Assembly: GCA_009843815.1 (NCBI GenBank)
Contig: VYCS01000010.1
Location: 1 to 61,328 of the forward strand
Length of the DNA stretch: 61,328 nucleotides
Reading direction: 5' to 3'
Origin: Cenarchaeum sp. SB0675_bin_21
Lineage (GTDB): Archaea > Thermoproteota > Nitrososphaeria > Nitrososphaerales > Nitrosopumilaceae
The translations under genes and the position numbers were made by a program. The notes beneath the pieces were generated by a model. The model searched no databases, was not told the origin of the DNA, and saw nothing but the letters and a program-made list of their open reading frames with translations. The first letter of the stretch is position 1. Each line of letters begins with the position of its first letter. Shown here piece by piece: positions 1 to 8,390 of the stretch.

Positions 1-83
1 TCCATGCCGGCCTGTCTGGCCAACATCTCCTTCTTGAACCCTTTACGGAATCTAATGCCGAATGTGTATGTGCGTAGTACCAT
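1..83 (-). CDS. partial small basic protein, 5' end only
   Basis: The first 27 codons of a minus-strand gene begin at an ATG at 83 and run off the window. The peptide is strongly basic and opens MVLRTYTFGIRFRKGF. A TATA-like TTTTTAAATA lies about 25 nt upstream of the ATG, the spacing expected for a leaderless archaeal transcript. The product is not recognised. It probably lies inside the small transposable element whose right end is at 160, so it may be element cargo rather than a host gene. Confidence 0.4.
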   Translation of the reverse strand, partial: MVLRTYTFGIRFRKGFKKEMLARQAGM

Positions 84-160
84 TAGCGTACAGTACGGTC
101 TACATATTTAAAAAGATAGTTGAGGTGTTACACATAGCACCCGTCCTTGCGGGAGGAACC
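1..160 (+). mobile_element. right end of a small TIR element (family of the 59847 element), cut by the window edge
   Basis: Positions 138-160 (CACCCGTCCTTGCGGGAGGAACC, given here in two parts: CACCCGTC then CTTGCGGGAGGAACC) match the right terminal repeat of the complete element at 59847-60284. If the size is similar (about 440 bp), the left end lies outside the window and the small minus-strand gene at 1-83 would be inside the element. The next 8 bases (161-168, CAGACTAT) would be the right copy of the target duplication; the left copy cannot be seen. Family assignment rests on one end only. Confidence 0.5.
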
Positions 161-182
161 CAGACTATCAATAAATTTTGGT

Positions 183-338
183 CTATTCGCCACAGGAACC
201 ACAAGAGCAGAAACCATACTCGTCAATCCGAGAACCACACAACGAACATTTGTTGGTGTATTCAATCTCCCAGGGCTCTTTGCCATACATTTTGAAATGA
301 TCATCTATCTCTTCAGGTATTATACGCTCCTCATCCAT
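183..338 (-). CDS. 51-aa zinc-ribbon-like protein
   Basis: This short gene runs from an ATG at 338 to a TAG at 183. The N-terminal half is acidic (MDEERIIPEEIDDHF). The C-terminal third has five cysteines: CSLC, then CSCGSC near the end, a plausible metal-binding knuckle. It is divergent from the next zinc-ribbon gene at 393, and the 54-bp spacer holds AT-rich TATA-like sequence in both directions. Small zinc proteins of this sort are common in thaumarchaea and are often regulators or nucleic-acid binders, but no function can be assigned. It ends 15 nt from the flanking repeat of the element end at 160. Confidence 0.6.
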   Translation of the reverse strand: MDEERIIPEEIDDHFKMYGKEPWEIEYTNKCSLCGSRIDEYGFCSCGSCGE

Positions 339-392
339 CTATTATGAATAGACATTATACGTATATAGACTGTAACTAACACAATTCCATAC

Positions 393-575
393 ATGATACC
401 AAAATGCGGCTGCCGTTGTATACGATGTAAAAGTACAGACTTGACATCACAAAAGGTAGGGCCAACCGAACAGGACGGATACTATGACATGCATCATACA
501 TGTAAAACATGTGGAACTCACTTTGATCATTTAGATGGTACAATCTTTGAGACATGCACAAAGTGTGGTGTGTAA
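393..575 (+). CDS. 60-aa zinc-ribbon protein
   Basis: This small protein has four cysteine pairs or near-pairs: CGCRC and C..C near residues 5-12, CKTC around 37-40, and CTKC at the C terminus. That is enough for one or two zinc knuckles. The TATA-like stretch ATTATACGTATATAG at 353-367 lies 25-35 nt before the start. The stop is 5 nt before the ATG of the sugar-kinase fusion at 580, so the two are probably co-transcribed. No membrane segment or known family signature was seen beyond the zinc motif. Confidence 0.65.
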   Translation: MIPKCGCRCIRCKSTDLTSQKVGPTEQDGYYDMHHTCKTCGTHFDHLDGTIFETCTKCGV

Positions 576-579
576 TACA

Positions 580-1803
580 ATGTTAACAATATTTGGCTCG
601 ATGGTGCTTGATACCATACATACACCTAATCATATGTATAAAGAGGCCTTGGGGGGCTCATCCACATATGCGGCCTTGGCCGCCAGCCGCTTCTCAAAGA
701 CCAACTTAGTGGCGGTGGCAGGAACGGACTTTCCCAAATCATACATAGATGTACTGTCTGGTATAATAGACACATCTGGCATAGACACAAGAGATGGAAA
801 GACATTCAGATATGAGGCCCGCTACGAGAACAACTTTAAGGACCGTATAGACATACTCGTGGAGCCTAACGTATCACTAAATTATGAACCACATCTCCCT
901 TCACAATACAAAAAGTCTGAGTTTGTATATCTGGCAAATACTGACCCGAACCAACACATTACAATACTACAACAGTTTGATGCACCAAAGTTTGTGATGT
1001 GTGATACCATACAACACTGGATAAAATCTGTACCAGACAGAATAATAGAGTTGATACAGATGGTCGATGCCGTTATAATAAACGAAGATGAGGCGCGCCT
1101 TCTTACAGATAGATATAACCTAAAAAAGTGCGCAGATACTATACAGGGTTGGGGCGCAAAATATGTAATAATAAAAAAGGCCGAGCATGGCTCACTACTA
1201 TTTCATAATAACCATACATATTCACTTCCAGGATTTCCCATAGACAGACTACAAGACCCCACCGGAGCCGGTGACTCCTTTGCCGGAGCTGTAATGGGAT
1301 ACCTAAACTCCACAAACACCGTAAATATGGAGAATTTGAGACGAGCCTGCATATACGGCAACGTGGTGGGTTCCATCACAGTAGAACAATACAATATAAC
1401 AGGACTATTACACCTCACCCCCTCAGACATTCAAGACCGTACCAAAAGATACAGCTCAATGATATCCATGTATGATGATAGACTAAGTGAGATATTCAGA
1501 ATGCAAAAGAGCCTAGCATCCATAATGGACTCTAGCAGGTATCCAGATGATAACAACAAGAGAGTCTCTGCTCTATGTACAGCTATAATACACGAGGCGG
1601 TCGAGTTGCAACGACTGACAGACTGGAAGTGGTGGAAGAGGCCCGTACCATTTGATGATGCGGCTGCCCGGGAAGAGTTGGCCGATATCTGGCACTTTGT
1701 AGTACAGGCGTCCATAGAGCTGGGAATGTCGCCTCAAGACATACTAGACGAATACACAAAGAAGAATCACATCAATGTACAGCGTCAAAAGAGTGGTTAT
1801 TGA
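580..1803 (+). CDS. PfkB-family kinase fused to a dimeric-dUTPase/MazG-like domain
   Basis: Residues 1 to about 290 form a ribokinase/PfkB fold: GGSSTYAA near residue 25 and the signature DPTGAGDSF at 226-234, with Asp232 as the likely catalytic base. Residues about 300-407 look like an all-alpha NTP pyrophosphatase of the dimeric dUTPase/MazG type: HEAVEL around 338-343, then EELADIWHF, then a KKNHINVQRQKSGY tail resembling dimeric dUTPases. Both domains lie in one uninterrupted frame. The ATG at 580 is chosen over the earlier in-frame start at 535, which would overlap the zinc-ribbon gene. The sugar or nucleoside substrate is unknown; coupling of nucleoside phosphorylation with (d)NTP sanitation is inference. 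Confidence 0.75.
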   Translation: MLTIFGSMVLDTIHTPNHMYKEALGGSSTYAALAASRFSKTNLVAVAGTDFPKSYIDVLSGIIDTSGIDTRDGKTFRYEARYENNFKDRIDILVEPNVSLNYEPHLPSQYKKSEFVYLANTDPNQHITILQQFDAPKFVMCDTIQHWIKSVPDRIIELIQMVDAVIINEDEARLLTDRYNLKKCADTIQGWGAKYVIIKKAEHGSLLFHNNHTYSLPGFPIDRLQDPTGAGDSFAGAVMGYLNSTNTVNMENLRRACIYGNVVGSITVEQYNITGLLHLTPSDIQDRTKRYSSMISMYDDRLSEIFRMQKSLASIMDSSRYPDDNNKRVSALCTAIIHEAVELQRLTDWKWWKRPVPFDDAAAREELADIWHFVVQASIELGMSPQDILDEYTKKNHINVQRQKSGY

Positions 1804-2872
1804 TTATTCTGGAGATCTCTGATATATCATCAGGCGTTACTGCAGGATGGACGGGTATAGACATTGCATTGGCGGCGGCCTCATCAGTATGTGGCAGTAT
1901 AGTTTTAGATGAGTAATGCGACATCCTATGTATGGGTGTCTTGTAGTAAATGGCGGCGCCCACATTATTCTGATTTAATGTAGAAAGTAGTTTATCGCGC
2001 GCCCTTACAGATACAGTATATAAATTCCAATTTGGGCTCTCACCAGACCGTATTACAGGAAACCTCACCACATCACTATCTAAACTACTATTCAATATGG
2101 CAGCATTCCGCCGACGTATGTCCAAGAATGATGGCAGCTTCTCAATCTGAACACAAGCAATGGCAGCAGACACCTCGGGCATACGCGCATTTATACCAAA
2201 TGTTGCAAAAGTACCTCGTACATTGCCGTGGTTGCGTATGGCCAGCAGACTCTCGTATGTTTTATGATCATTAGTTACTATTATGCCCCCCTCTCCTGCA
2301 GTAGCCACCTTACCCGGGTATAGACTATAACATCCTACATCTGCCAGCGTACCTGTATGTCTATTATGTATGGTGGAACCCAACGATTGGGCCGCATCCT
2401 CTATAACTGGAATACTGCCAGATACCTCTTGTATCTGTCTTATGTCTGCAACCAGTCCGTACAGATGTACAGGTATGATGGCTGCAGTACGACTTGTAAT
2501 ACAATCCCGTATGGCATCTGGACTTATTGTATAGTTGTCTAATGATATATCTGCAAAGACCGGCGTAGCTCCCACCGATCTTACTGCATTGGCCGTGGCT
2601 ACATAAGTAAATGATGGAACTATCACCTCGTCGTTTGGTCCTATGTTTAGTGACAGTAATGCCGCCTGTAGAGCCACAGTACCTGAATTTACTGCCACTG
2701 CATACTGAGCCCCCGTAAAGTCACAGACTGCCCCCTCTAATCTCTGTACCATCTCCCCACCTTCAGGTTTGGGTGATGTCAATATGCCAGACTTTATCAC
2801 AGATGTAACAGCATCAATCTCGGCATCACCTAGTATGGGACGATTAATTGGTATGTAATCATCAAACATCAT
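1772..2872 (-). CDS. DegT/DnrJ/EryC1-type PLP aminotransferase
   Basis: This 366-aa protein is full length for sugar aminotransferases of the DegT/DnrJ/EryC1/StrS family, which aminate keto-sugars for surface polysaccharides. Visible hallmarks are PVFADISLDNYTISP (PLP Asp region), PVIEDAAQSLGS, and the lysine segment GCYSLYPGKVATAGEGG, in which the Lys would form the PLP aldimine. The C terminus has the family's YYKTPIHRM segment. The start could be either of two adjacent ATGs at 2872 or 2869. It overlaps the 3' end of the kinase fusion convergently by 32 bp. The sugar substrate is not deducible. Confidence 0.85.
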   Translation of the reverse strand: MMFDDYIPINRPILGDAEIDAVTSVIKSGILTSPKPEGGEMVQRLEGAVCDFTGAQYAVAVNSGTVALQAALLSLNIGPNDEVIVPSFTYVATANAVRSVGATPVFADISLDNYTISPDAIRDCITSRTAAIIPVHLYGLVADIRQIQEVSGSIPVIEDAAQSLGSTIHNRHTGTLADVGCYSLYPGKVATAGEGGIIVTNDHKTYESLLAIRNHGNVRGTFATFGINARMPEVSAAIACVQIEKLPSFLDIRRRNAAILNSSLDSDVVRFPVIRSGESPNWNLYTVSVRARDKLLSTLNQNNVGAAIYYKTPIHRMSHYSSKTILPHTDEAAANAMSIPVHPAVTPDDISEISRIINNHSFDAVH

Positions 2873-2891
2873 TTTATTAGAATAACGAGAG

Positions 2892-3449
2892 TTATTTTAG
2901 AATTTTGCGGGGGCGTGTACTAAGATAGAATGCATGAGCGCTAATTAATAATGCAGCCAGAAATACCTTTGTTGCAAATACCAGGTTCCATGGAGCGTTA
3001 GCATCCGGATACGCCACGTATAATCTATCTATATCGGGAACTACACCATTTATGACACCCGCAGATATTTTTGCATTTAGTACGGTAAAGTTGTAGAGCA
3101 CCTCGTATAGTGATATTATCAAAAGGCCCAGCAACATTAACTGGAGTAGCGCCATTCTCCGGCTAGAAATCTTACCTGCAACCGTCCTCTTCCAACCTAT
3201 TCGGGAGACACAGTACCACCCTATTATACTGGAAAAGAACAACCAGGTGGATAGTCGGGCAAAGTTCTCAAAGGGTATTGTGGTATTATGTATTACTTCC
3301 CCCATCACATAGGTGCCATTCTCCAACCATTCTATCGTGGAATGATAAAACCCAAAGACGGTTATACCAAGCATTATGGCGCCACATACATAAAATATGT
3401 ACAGATACACCTTGTAAGCGGCATCGGTCTCTTCTAGATGCTCAGGCAT
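2892..3449 (-). CDS. four-helix membrane protein, unknown function
   Basis: This 185-aa protein has four predicted membrane segments: around residues 17-38, 65-83, 100-120 and 158-178. The loops contain W and N residues, and the C terminus is basic (RPRKILK). It lies 19 bp upstream of the DegT aminotransferase in the same direction, so the pair may form an operon. It is divergent from tyrS across a 79-bp spacer with TATA-like sequence for both. It is not recognised as a named family. Confidence 0.65.
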   Translation of the reverse strand: MPEHLEETDAAYKVYLYIFYVCGAIMLGITVFGFYHSTIEWLENGTYVMGEVIHNTTIPFENFARLSTWLFFSSIIGWYCVSRIGWKRTVAGKISSRRMALLQLMLLGLLIISLYEVLYNFTVLNAKISAGVINGVVPDIDRLYVAYPDANAPWNLVFATKVFLAALLISAHAFYLSTRPRKILK

Positions 3450-3528
3450 GACTACACCTTTTTACTCTCCGTATAAAAATTGACAAATCATAGAACATAG
3501 GTTTATACAATTTCTCATACATACAATC

Positions 3529-4569
3529 ATGGTGGATATAGAAGAGAAGATACGTTTAATGTACGAGCCACCCACACAAGAGGTAGTTACAAGAGACGAG
3601 CTGGTAAACCTCTTTCAGACAAACGACTCTCCAAAACACTACATCGGCTTAGAGATATCCGGATTTCTACATCTGGGCAGCCTAATCAGTACAGGCTTTA
3701 AGATAAACGACATGATGAGCGCTGGCGTAAGATGTACTATATTTCTGGCCGACTGGCACACTTTTATCAACGACAAACTAGAAGGCAACTGGGATATTAT
3801 ATCTAAAGTGGCCAAATACTACAAACGAGCATTTGAGGTGGTCTGCCCGGGTGTAAATATTATACTGGGAACAGACCTTTATGATGATAAAAGAGAGTAC
3901 TGGTCTGATTTTGTACGTTTTACAAAACATTTGAGTCTGGCACGAACCAGAAGGGCAATCACAATAATGGGCAGGACCGACTCGGACAACCTTGATCTGG
4001 CAAAACTACTATATCCTCCCATGCAGGCAACAGACATTCACATGTTGGACTTGGATATAGTACATGCAGGCATGGATCAGAGAAGAATTCACATGGTGGT
4101 TCGCGATATATTTCCAAAGGTAAACTGGAAGGTGCCTGTTGCTATACATCACAAACTGTTACCTGGCCTGTCGGCGCCCACAGATACAGAGATCCCCGGC
4201 AAGATGAGCAAGTCGGATCCCAACTCGGGCATACTAATACATGACACCAACAAAGAGATTGCAACAAAGATATCCCGAGCATGGTGCCCACAAGGCCATA
4301 CACAGAACAATCCATTGCTGGAGATTCTACAAAATATAATATTTCACAGGCGGGACGACATAACAATATACAGACCTGAAAAGTTTGGCGGCAATATGTC
4401 ATATTACAACTTTGATGATCTACAGAATGACTTTGCTGCTAAAAAGATACATCCTGCCGATTTAAAAAAGACCGTATCGGATAATTTAATTGAAATATTA
4501 CAGCCAATACGAGACAAAATACCACTAAATGATGAATTATACAGTGATATTCAGAGAACCATCATGTAA
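3529..4569 (+). CDS. tyrS: tyrosyl-tRNA synthetase
   Basis: Class I aminoacyl-tRNA synthetase charging tRNA-Tyr. The HIGH-type motif is HLGS at residues 48-51 and the KMSKS motif is intact at 225-229. YIGLEISG, LLYPPMQATDIHML and GMDQRRIHM match the archaeal TyrRS active site, where Tyr and Gln/Asp residues bind tyrosine. Its 346 aa is slightly longer than short archaeal TyrRS proteins such as that of Methanocaldococcus. The ATG at 3529 follows a TATA-like TTTATACAATTT by about 25 nt, as expected for a leaderless mRNA. It converges on cobJ with an 8-bp overlap. A TrpRS identity is less likely because the motif spacing fits TyrRS. Confidence 0.9.
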   Translation: MVDIEEKIRLMYEPPTQEVVTRDELVNLFQTNDSPKHYIGLEISGFLHLGSLISTGFKINDMMSAGVRCTIFLADWHTFINDKLEGNWDIISKVAKYYKRAFEVVCPGVNIILGTDLYDDKREYWSDFVRFTKHLSLARTRRAITIMGRTDSDNLDLAKLLYPPMQATDIHMLDLDIVHAGMDQRRIHMVVRDIFPKVNWKVPVAIHHKLLPGLSAPTDTEIPGKMSKSDPNSGILIHDTNKEIATKISRAWCPQGHTQNNPLLEILQNIIFHRRDDITIYRPEKFGGNMSYYNFDDLQNDFAAKKIHPADLKKTVSDNLIEILQPIRDKIPLNDELYSDIQRTIM

Positions 4570-5329
4570 TGTTATACTTTGATTTGTAGCCGCGAGGGTT
4601 TATCATTAGATCTTTGTATGTATATGTGGATGAGTTACCAACTATTACAGTGCTTATCATACCTAAATGCTCTGAATGTTTTGGGAGATCATCGAGTGTT
4701 GTTAGTATGACAGTCTGAGAGTCTCTATATGCCCCTTTTATTATGGCTACAGGAGTCTCGGGTTTTCTATACTTTAGTATTATATTTCTAGAGTCTTGCA
4801 GCTGGTGAATGCGCTTCTTACTGGCAGGATTATATATTACAATTACAAAGTCTCCTGCTGCAGCAGACTCTACACGTTTTGTAATTATCTCCCAGGGTAC
4901 TAGTAAATCACTCATACTTAGAACGGCAAAGTCGGCCATTAATGGGGAGCCTATTATGGCAGAGCAGGAGTTTAGAGCCGAAACACCAGGGATTATCTCC
5001 ACAGGAAGATCCGCATCTGGATTCCAACCAGACTTTGCCAGTACTTCGTATATTAGACCGGCCATACCGTATATTCCTGGGTCTCCACTGGACACCAACG
5101 ATACAATACTGCCAGACTTTGCCAGCTCTATACACTGATGAGCTCTCTCGACCTCCTGTGTCATGGCGTACCTGTATACGTCTTTATCTACTATCAGATC
5201 TTCGACCAGATTTACATATGTAGTATACCCCACAATGGTGTCACTCTCTGCTATGGCCTCTTTGGCACGAAAAGTCATATGGTCATGGTGACCAGGACCC
5301 ACACCCACAATGTACAATTTCCCAGCCAT
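4562..5329 (-). CDS. cobJ: precorrin-3B/cobalt-factor III C17-methyltransferase
   Basis: This SAM-dependent tetrapyrrole methylase performs the ring-contracting C17 methylation in cobalamin (B12) synthesis (CobJ in the aerobic nomenclature, CbiH in the anaerobic). The N-terminal VGVGPG loop (residues 8-13), the VSSGDPGIYGMAG motif near residues 78-90, and VEIIPGVSALNS near 112 are diagnostic of this family. Length 255 aa is typical. It is unlinked here to other cob genes except cbiE at 24781 and a Ni/Co transporter at 57566. The ATG at 5329 is the only reasonable start. Confidence 0.88.
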   Translation of the reverse strand: MAGKLYIVGVGPGHHDHMTFRAKEAIAESDTIVGYTTYVNLVEDLIVDKDVYRYAMTQEVERAHQCIELAKSGSIVSLVSSGDPGIYGMAGLIYEVLAKSGWNPDADLPVEIIPGVSALNSCSAIIGSPLMADFAVLSMSDLLVPWEIITKRVESAAAGDFVIVIYNPASKKRIHQLQDSRNIILKYRKPETPVAIIKGAYRDSQTVILTTLDDLPKHSEHLGMISTVIVGNSSTYTYKDLMINPRGYKSKYNIT

Positions 5330-5594
5330 AATATATCACAGTATGATATTGTGGCGATTAATTATAGTTTAAACATATCGGGTACCGGCTCAACATACTC
5401 TAAAACTAATTATGATGGCTGGAGTCGTCCCCTCTGTTATGTATGGATTGTTCTAACAGAATTGGTAAGGGGCATCGATTCTAAGACCTTCTCACCCACT
5501 GTTTTGCATGCTGCAGCCCCATGGCTAGCATACTCTCTACAATCTTAGTCTAGTTGATTCTCTTACATATAATCAAACTACAAATACGGGACAC
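5330..5594. other. 265-bp gap with no convincing gene
   Basis: The cobJ-proximal part holds AT-rich promoter-like sequence (TTAATTATAGTTTAAAC around 5358-5374 read on either strand). The remainder is less AT-rich. On the minus strand an open stretch ending near 5446 reads like a protein tail (…GEKVLESMPLTNSV…) but lacks a start codon in a sensible position, so it is at most a gene relic. Confidence 0.3.
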
Positions 5595-7049
5595 TCACTG
5601 GAACGGGTCTATAAACGGACAGTTCACTATGTGGTCTGTATTCATGGGCCGAGCTAAAGATGTGGTTACCATCTCATTACTTACATAACGGTCAATATCT
5701 GCGCGAGTCTCCAAGAGAGTGGCTGCAGATGGATCATTCCATGATACCAAGTAAATACGCCACATGGGACTGTACTCCTCATCACCAGGAGCAGCTGATG
5801 CTATGCCGGGTTGGAACCCTAATGGACCTGAACTCATCAATCCGTTTGAGAACTGGAAGAGATCCACGGCCGCTGCGTTTGTTATGAGACTGGCTGTTGT
5901 GGGAGTGTGTAGTACGCCCATGGCCCCTGCTGGGTCTGAAGGCGTGGCATCTGTAACTATATAATATATGGTTCGGCCATCTGGACCCCACCCTCTGTGG
6001 GCTACAAATGTGACCGTCATCTCTTCTTCATTTATCTCGGTTATTTGACCGCCTCCATACTCCATATCATTTGTTATGGTAGGGTCAGAGCGTACCATCA
6101 TCTGACCATCTGGCCACACTATCTGAGGAGCATTTACCACAATGCCCTCGTCTCTGACAAGCACACGGCCTGCATCTATGAGATCTAGTATATCTGATGC
6201 GTACTCTTGCACCTGTTGGTTTTGGCCTGGCTTCCAGGTTATCTCGACTAGTTTGCTTAGGGCGTTATACTTGTCGCTCTGTTCTGGTGTGTATGCGAAC
6301 ACTTCACTCTGATATCCATATATGCCATCACCCTTCTCACCATTGGTGAATACATACATGGTATTCAAATTGTCTGCACTTGCTAGCGGCGGAGCCAGCT
6401 CTACCCTCCACTCTTGGCGTTCGGATACATCCTCGGCCCATTCCGCATCACTGGCATCGGTTATTATGTATAATATATCTCCACCATCATGCATTCCCGC
6501 ATGTAGGGGTATGGTGGCAGGTACACTGGCATCACCCAACTCTATGGAGGGTTCTGGTATGTCGACACTTGGATTTTGCAGTATTATATCGGTGGGTTGA
6601 CCACGAATCCATCCATCCACACTTATAGTAGCAGTAAACTCATCACCCCGGGTGTGTAGACCTACTGCGGCCCCTGTATACTCAAACGAACCCGAGGATT
6701 TGCCCTCATCAATGAAAGTCCAACCATATACTGTTTCACCATCTACAGTCCATGTGGGTTGGCCACGAGCGTCTGACTCGTCAATCTCATGTAGTACCAC
6801 CAACTGTACAGGGGTACTGGCCGTATACGTCATGGAACCATCATATATTGTGCCTTTGTTAGGCGAGAGTATCATGCTTAGTTGATGCGTCTCATGACCT
6901 ACTCCTGGGGATAATGATGAGACAACCGTCTCTGTAAAATGAAATTTTTTATTAGAACCGGCCTGAGCGGTCTGCTCGGGCATGGATGCTGCAAATATCA
7001 GACCTGCTGCTACTCCAGACACTATGATGGCAAGTAAGATACGGTTCAA
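5595..7049 (-). CDS. secreted protein with duplicated C-terminal domain (DUF7482-like)
   Basis: The 484-aa protein starts with a classic signal peptide (residues 1 to about 30, hydrophobic core LLAIIVSGVAAGLIFAA, Ala-x-Ala cleavage region AQA). An N-terminal beta-rich domain occupies roughly residues 35-150. Two later segments resemble each other: ILYIITDASD…FTNGEKGDGIYGYQ and IYYIVTDATP…FSNGLMSSGPLGFQ, so the C-terminal two thirds look like a tandem duplication. The second copy resembles thaumarchaeal proteins often labelled DUF7482, from memory. It is probably an extracellular or S-layer-associated protein. A TATA-like ATTATAAATTG lies about 25 nt upstream. Confidence 0.7.
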   Translation of the reverse strand: MNRILLAIIVSGVAAGLIFAASMPEQTAQAGSNKKFHFTETVVSSLSPGVGHETHQLSMILSPNKGTIYDGSMTYTASTPVQLVVLHEIDESDARGQPTWTVDGETVYGWTFIDEGKSSGSFEYTGAAVGLHTRGDEFTATISVDGWIRGQPTDIILQNPSVDIPEPSIELGDASVPATIPLHAGMHDGGDILYIITDASDAEWAEDVSERQEWRVELAPPLASADNLNTMYVFTNGEKGDGIYGYQSEVFAYTPEQSDKYNALSKLVEITWKPGQNQQVQEYASDILDLIDAGRVLVRDEGIVVNAPQIVWPDGQMMVRSDPTITNDMEYGGGQITEINEEEMTVTFVAHRGWGPDGRTIYYIVTDATPSDPAGAMGVLHTPTTASLITNAAAVDLFQFSNGLMSSGPLGFQPGIASAAPGDEEYSPMWRIYLVSWNDPSAATLLETRADIDRYVSNEMVTTSLARPMNTDHIVNCPFIDPFQ

Positions 7050-7118
7050 TGCTTGAATACCAATAAACTATTATAAATTGTTTAGGCTTTTAGAATTTCC
7101 ATCCTAATCGCGGGTGCC

Positions 7119-7134
7119 GGATGCCCTGGCATCC
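7119..7134. repeat. perfect 7-bp inverted repeat
   Basis: GGATGCC-ct-GGCATCC forms a tight hairpin in the spacer between the secreted-protein gene and the coiled-coil gene. It is GC-rich against an AT-rich background and could be an operator or part of a small RNA. It is not followed by a T tract, which argues against a simple terminator. Confidence 0.4.
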
Positions 7135-7211
7135 TCAGAAAACACACCGTATTCTACTATGAACCGCGAGGCGTTATGATTAATATATCGTCTGACTTAT
7201 GTTTAGGTAGC

Positions 7212-7406
7212 ATGGACGAGCAAACACTCATACAGGAGTTACGGCGCACAAACCAGAACCTAGCTAAGGCACTTGAGCGTCTGGAGTCAAATGCGGCAAA
7301 GATAGAGGCGAATGCCGACAAGATAGAGGCGAATGCGGCGGCCATACAGGCGAACTCCCAGTTGATAGGGACTGTCATAGAGCAGCTGGACAAGCGGCAC
7401 GGCTAG
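7212..7406 (+). CDS. 64-aa coiled-coil protein
   Basis: This small alpha-helical protein contains near-perfect heptad repeats: NAAKIEANADKIEANAAA around residues 27-44, with Ile/Ala at core positions, so a dimeric or trimeric coiled coil is expected. The ATG at 7212 (MDEQTLIQEL) is preferred over an earlier in-frame ATG at 7176 because the TATA-like GATTAATATATC at 7179-7190 sits about 25 nt before it. No enzymatic motif was seen. The low-complexity repeat recalls tail or adaptor proteins, but nothing else supports that. Confidence 0.6.
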   Translation: MDEQTLIQELRRTNQNLAKALERLESNAAKIEANADKIEANAAAIQANSQLIGTVIEQLDKRHG

Positions 7407-7643
7407 TCATATGGCCCCAGATACGGCCACACACTTTGTTTTCATTGAGTCATGAGATGGTCGCGCGGCGCCGTTCCAAATAAAAGAGTCTGGTACGGTG
7501 TGGTTCTATTACGGGCCGCTGGGATGTACTGCTCCGGCGTACTTGTGCAAAAAGATGTAGTATCCTTCAAATTTGTATGTGAGAAGAATCCAACATATCG
7601 TACCCATCAAGACTTAAAAATAGAGTATTTGATAGTAGATTTA
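7407..7643. other. 237-bp spacer upstream of pcn
   Basis: It contains the likely pcn promoter (CTTAAAAATAG at 7613-7623). The pcn frame happens to stay open back to 7452, but that extra peptide does not look like any clamp sequence. No other gene was recognised here. Confidence 0.4.
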
Positions 7644-8390
7644 TTGACTTTTGAGGCAAAGACCAACGGGCCTAATGATCTAAAGGCTGTGGTTGGCGCC
7701 ATTGCCACACTTGTCGAGGAGGCGACCTTTGAGGCCACCACCGAAGGGATATCCTTCAAGGGAATGGACCCCTCACATATAGCATTGATAGATGTGTATT
7801 GGCCGAACGCGGCATTTGCCTCCTATATCTGTGACTCGGAGATAAAGTTTGGTGTACGTATAGACGAGCTTGCAAAACTGATTCGCCGAGCATCAAAAAG
7901 TGATGATGTCAAAATTACATTAACCGATGACAACTTTCTACAATTGTATATGGGTACCAGTAAACGTTACAAGATGAGACTAGTAGAGAGCTTGGCTACT
8001 GAAGCGCCTCTACCAAAATTAACATTTGATGCAAAGATAACAATGCCACCAGCAACACTAGACAAAATACTAGGAGATGTCAGCGTCGTGACCGACTATG
8101 TGACTATACAGATAGACAACAACAATGCCACCTTTTCAGGTAAGGGTGACTCTGGTGAGGCCAGTATAGATGTACCACAAGATACAGAGAACTCTGTTAC
8201 CATATCGGCGGAACAACAGAGTGAGGGTACTTATAGCCTCGAATATCTGACCCCCGTGGTAAAGGCCGTGGGCGGTGCTTCAAGTACAATAACATGTGAG
8301 TTCTCCAACAAGAAACCCCTCCGAGTGGGATTTGACATATCCAACATGGGTCATATTCACTTTTACATGGCTCCCCGTACAGAGTCCTGA
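7644..8390 (+). CDS. pcn: DNA sliding clamp (PCNA)
   Basis: This homotrimeric clamp tethers replicative polymerase, FEN1, ligase and other PIP-box partners to DNA. GISFKGMDPSHIALIDVYW near residues 33-51 is the PCNA signature, and the C terminus (HFYMAPRTES) matches archaeal clamps. A TTG start at 7644 gives 248 aa, the usual size. The longer ATG at 7452 would add 64 residues with no homology. The TATA box at 7613-7623 is about 25 nt before the TTG, fitting a leaderless start. The stop overlaps the lysC start (TGATG), so translation is probably coupled. Confidence 0.9.
   Translation: MTFEAKTNGPNDLKAVVGAIATLVEEATFEATTEGISFKGMDPSHIALIDVYWPNAAFASYICDSEIKFGVRIDELAKLIRRASKSDDVKITLTDDNFLQLYMGTSKRYKMRLVESLATEAPLPKLTFDAKITMPPATLDKILGDVSVVTDYVTIQIDNNNATFSGKGDSGEASIDVPQDTENSVTISAEQQSEGTYSLEYLTPVVKAVGGASSTITCEFSNKKPLRVGFDISNMGHIHFYMAPRTES

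Noticed and set aside
7452-7643. In-frame 64-codon extension upstream of pcn
   Set aside because: The extra peptide has no clamp similarity. A TTG at 7644 with a TATA box at the right distance gives the normal PCNA length.
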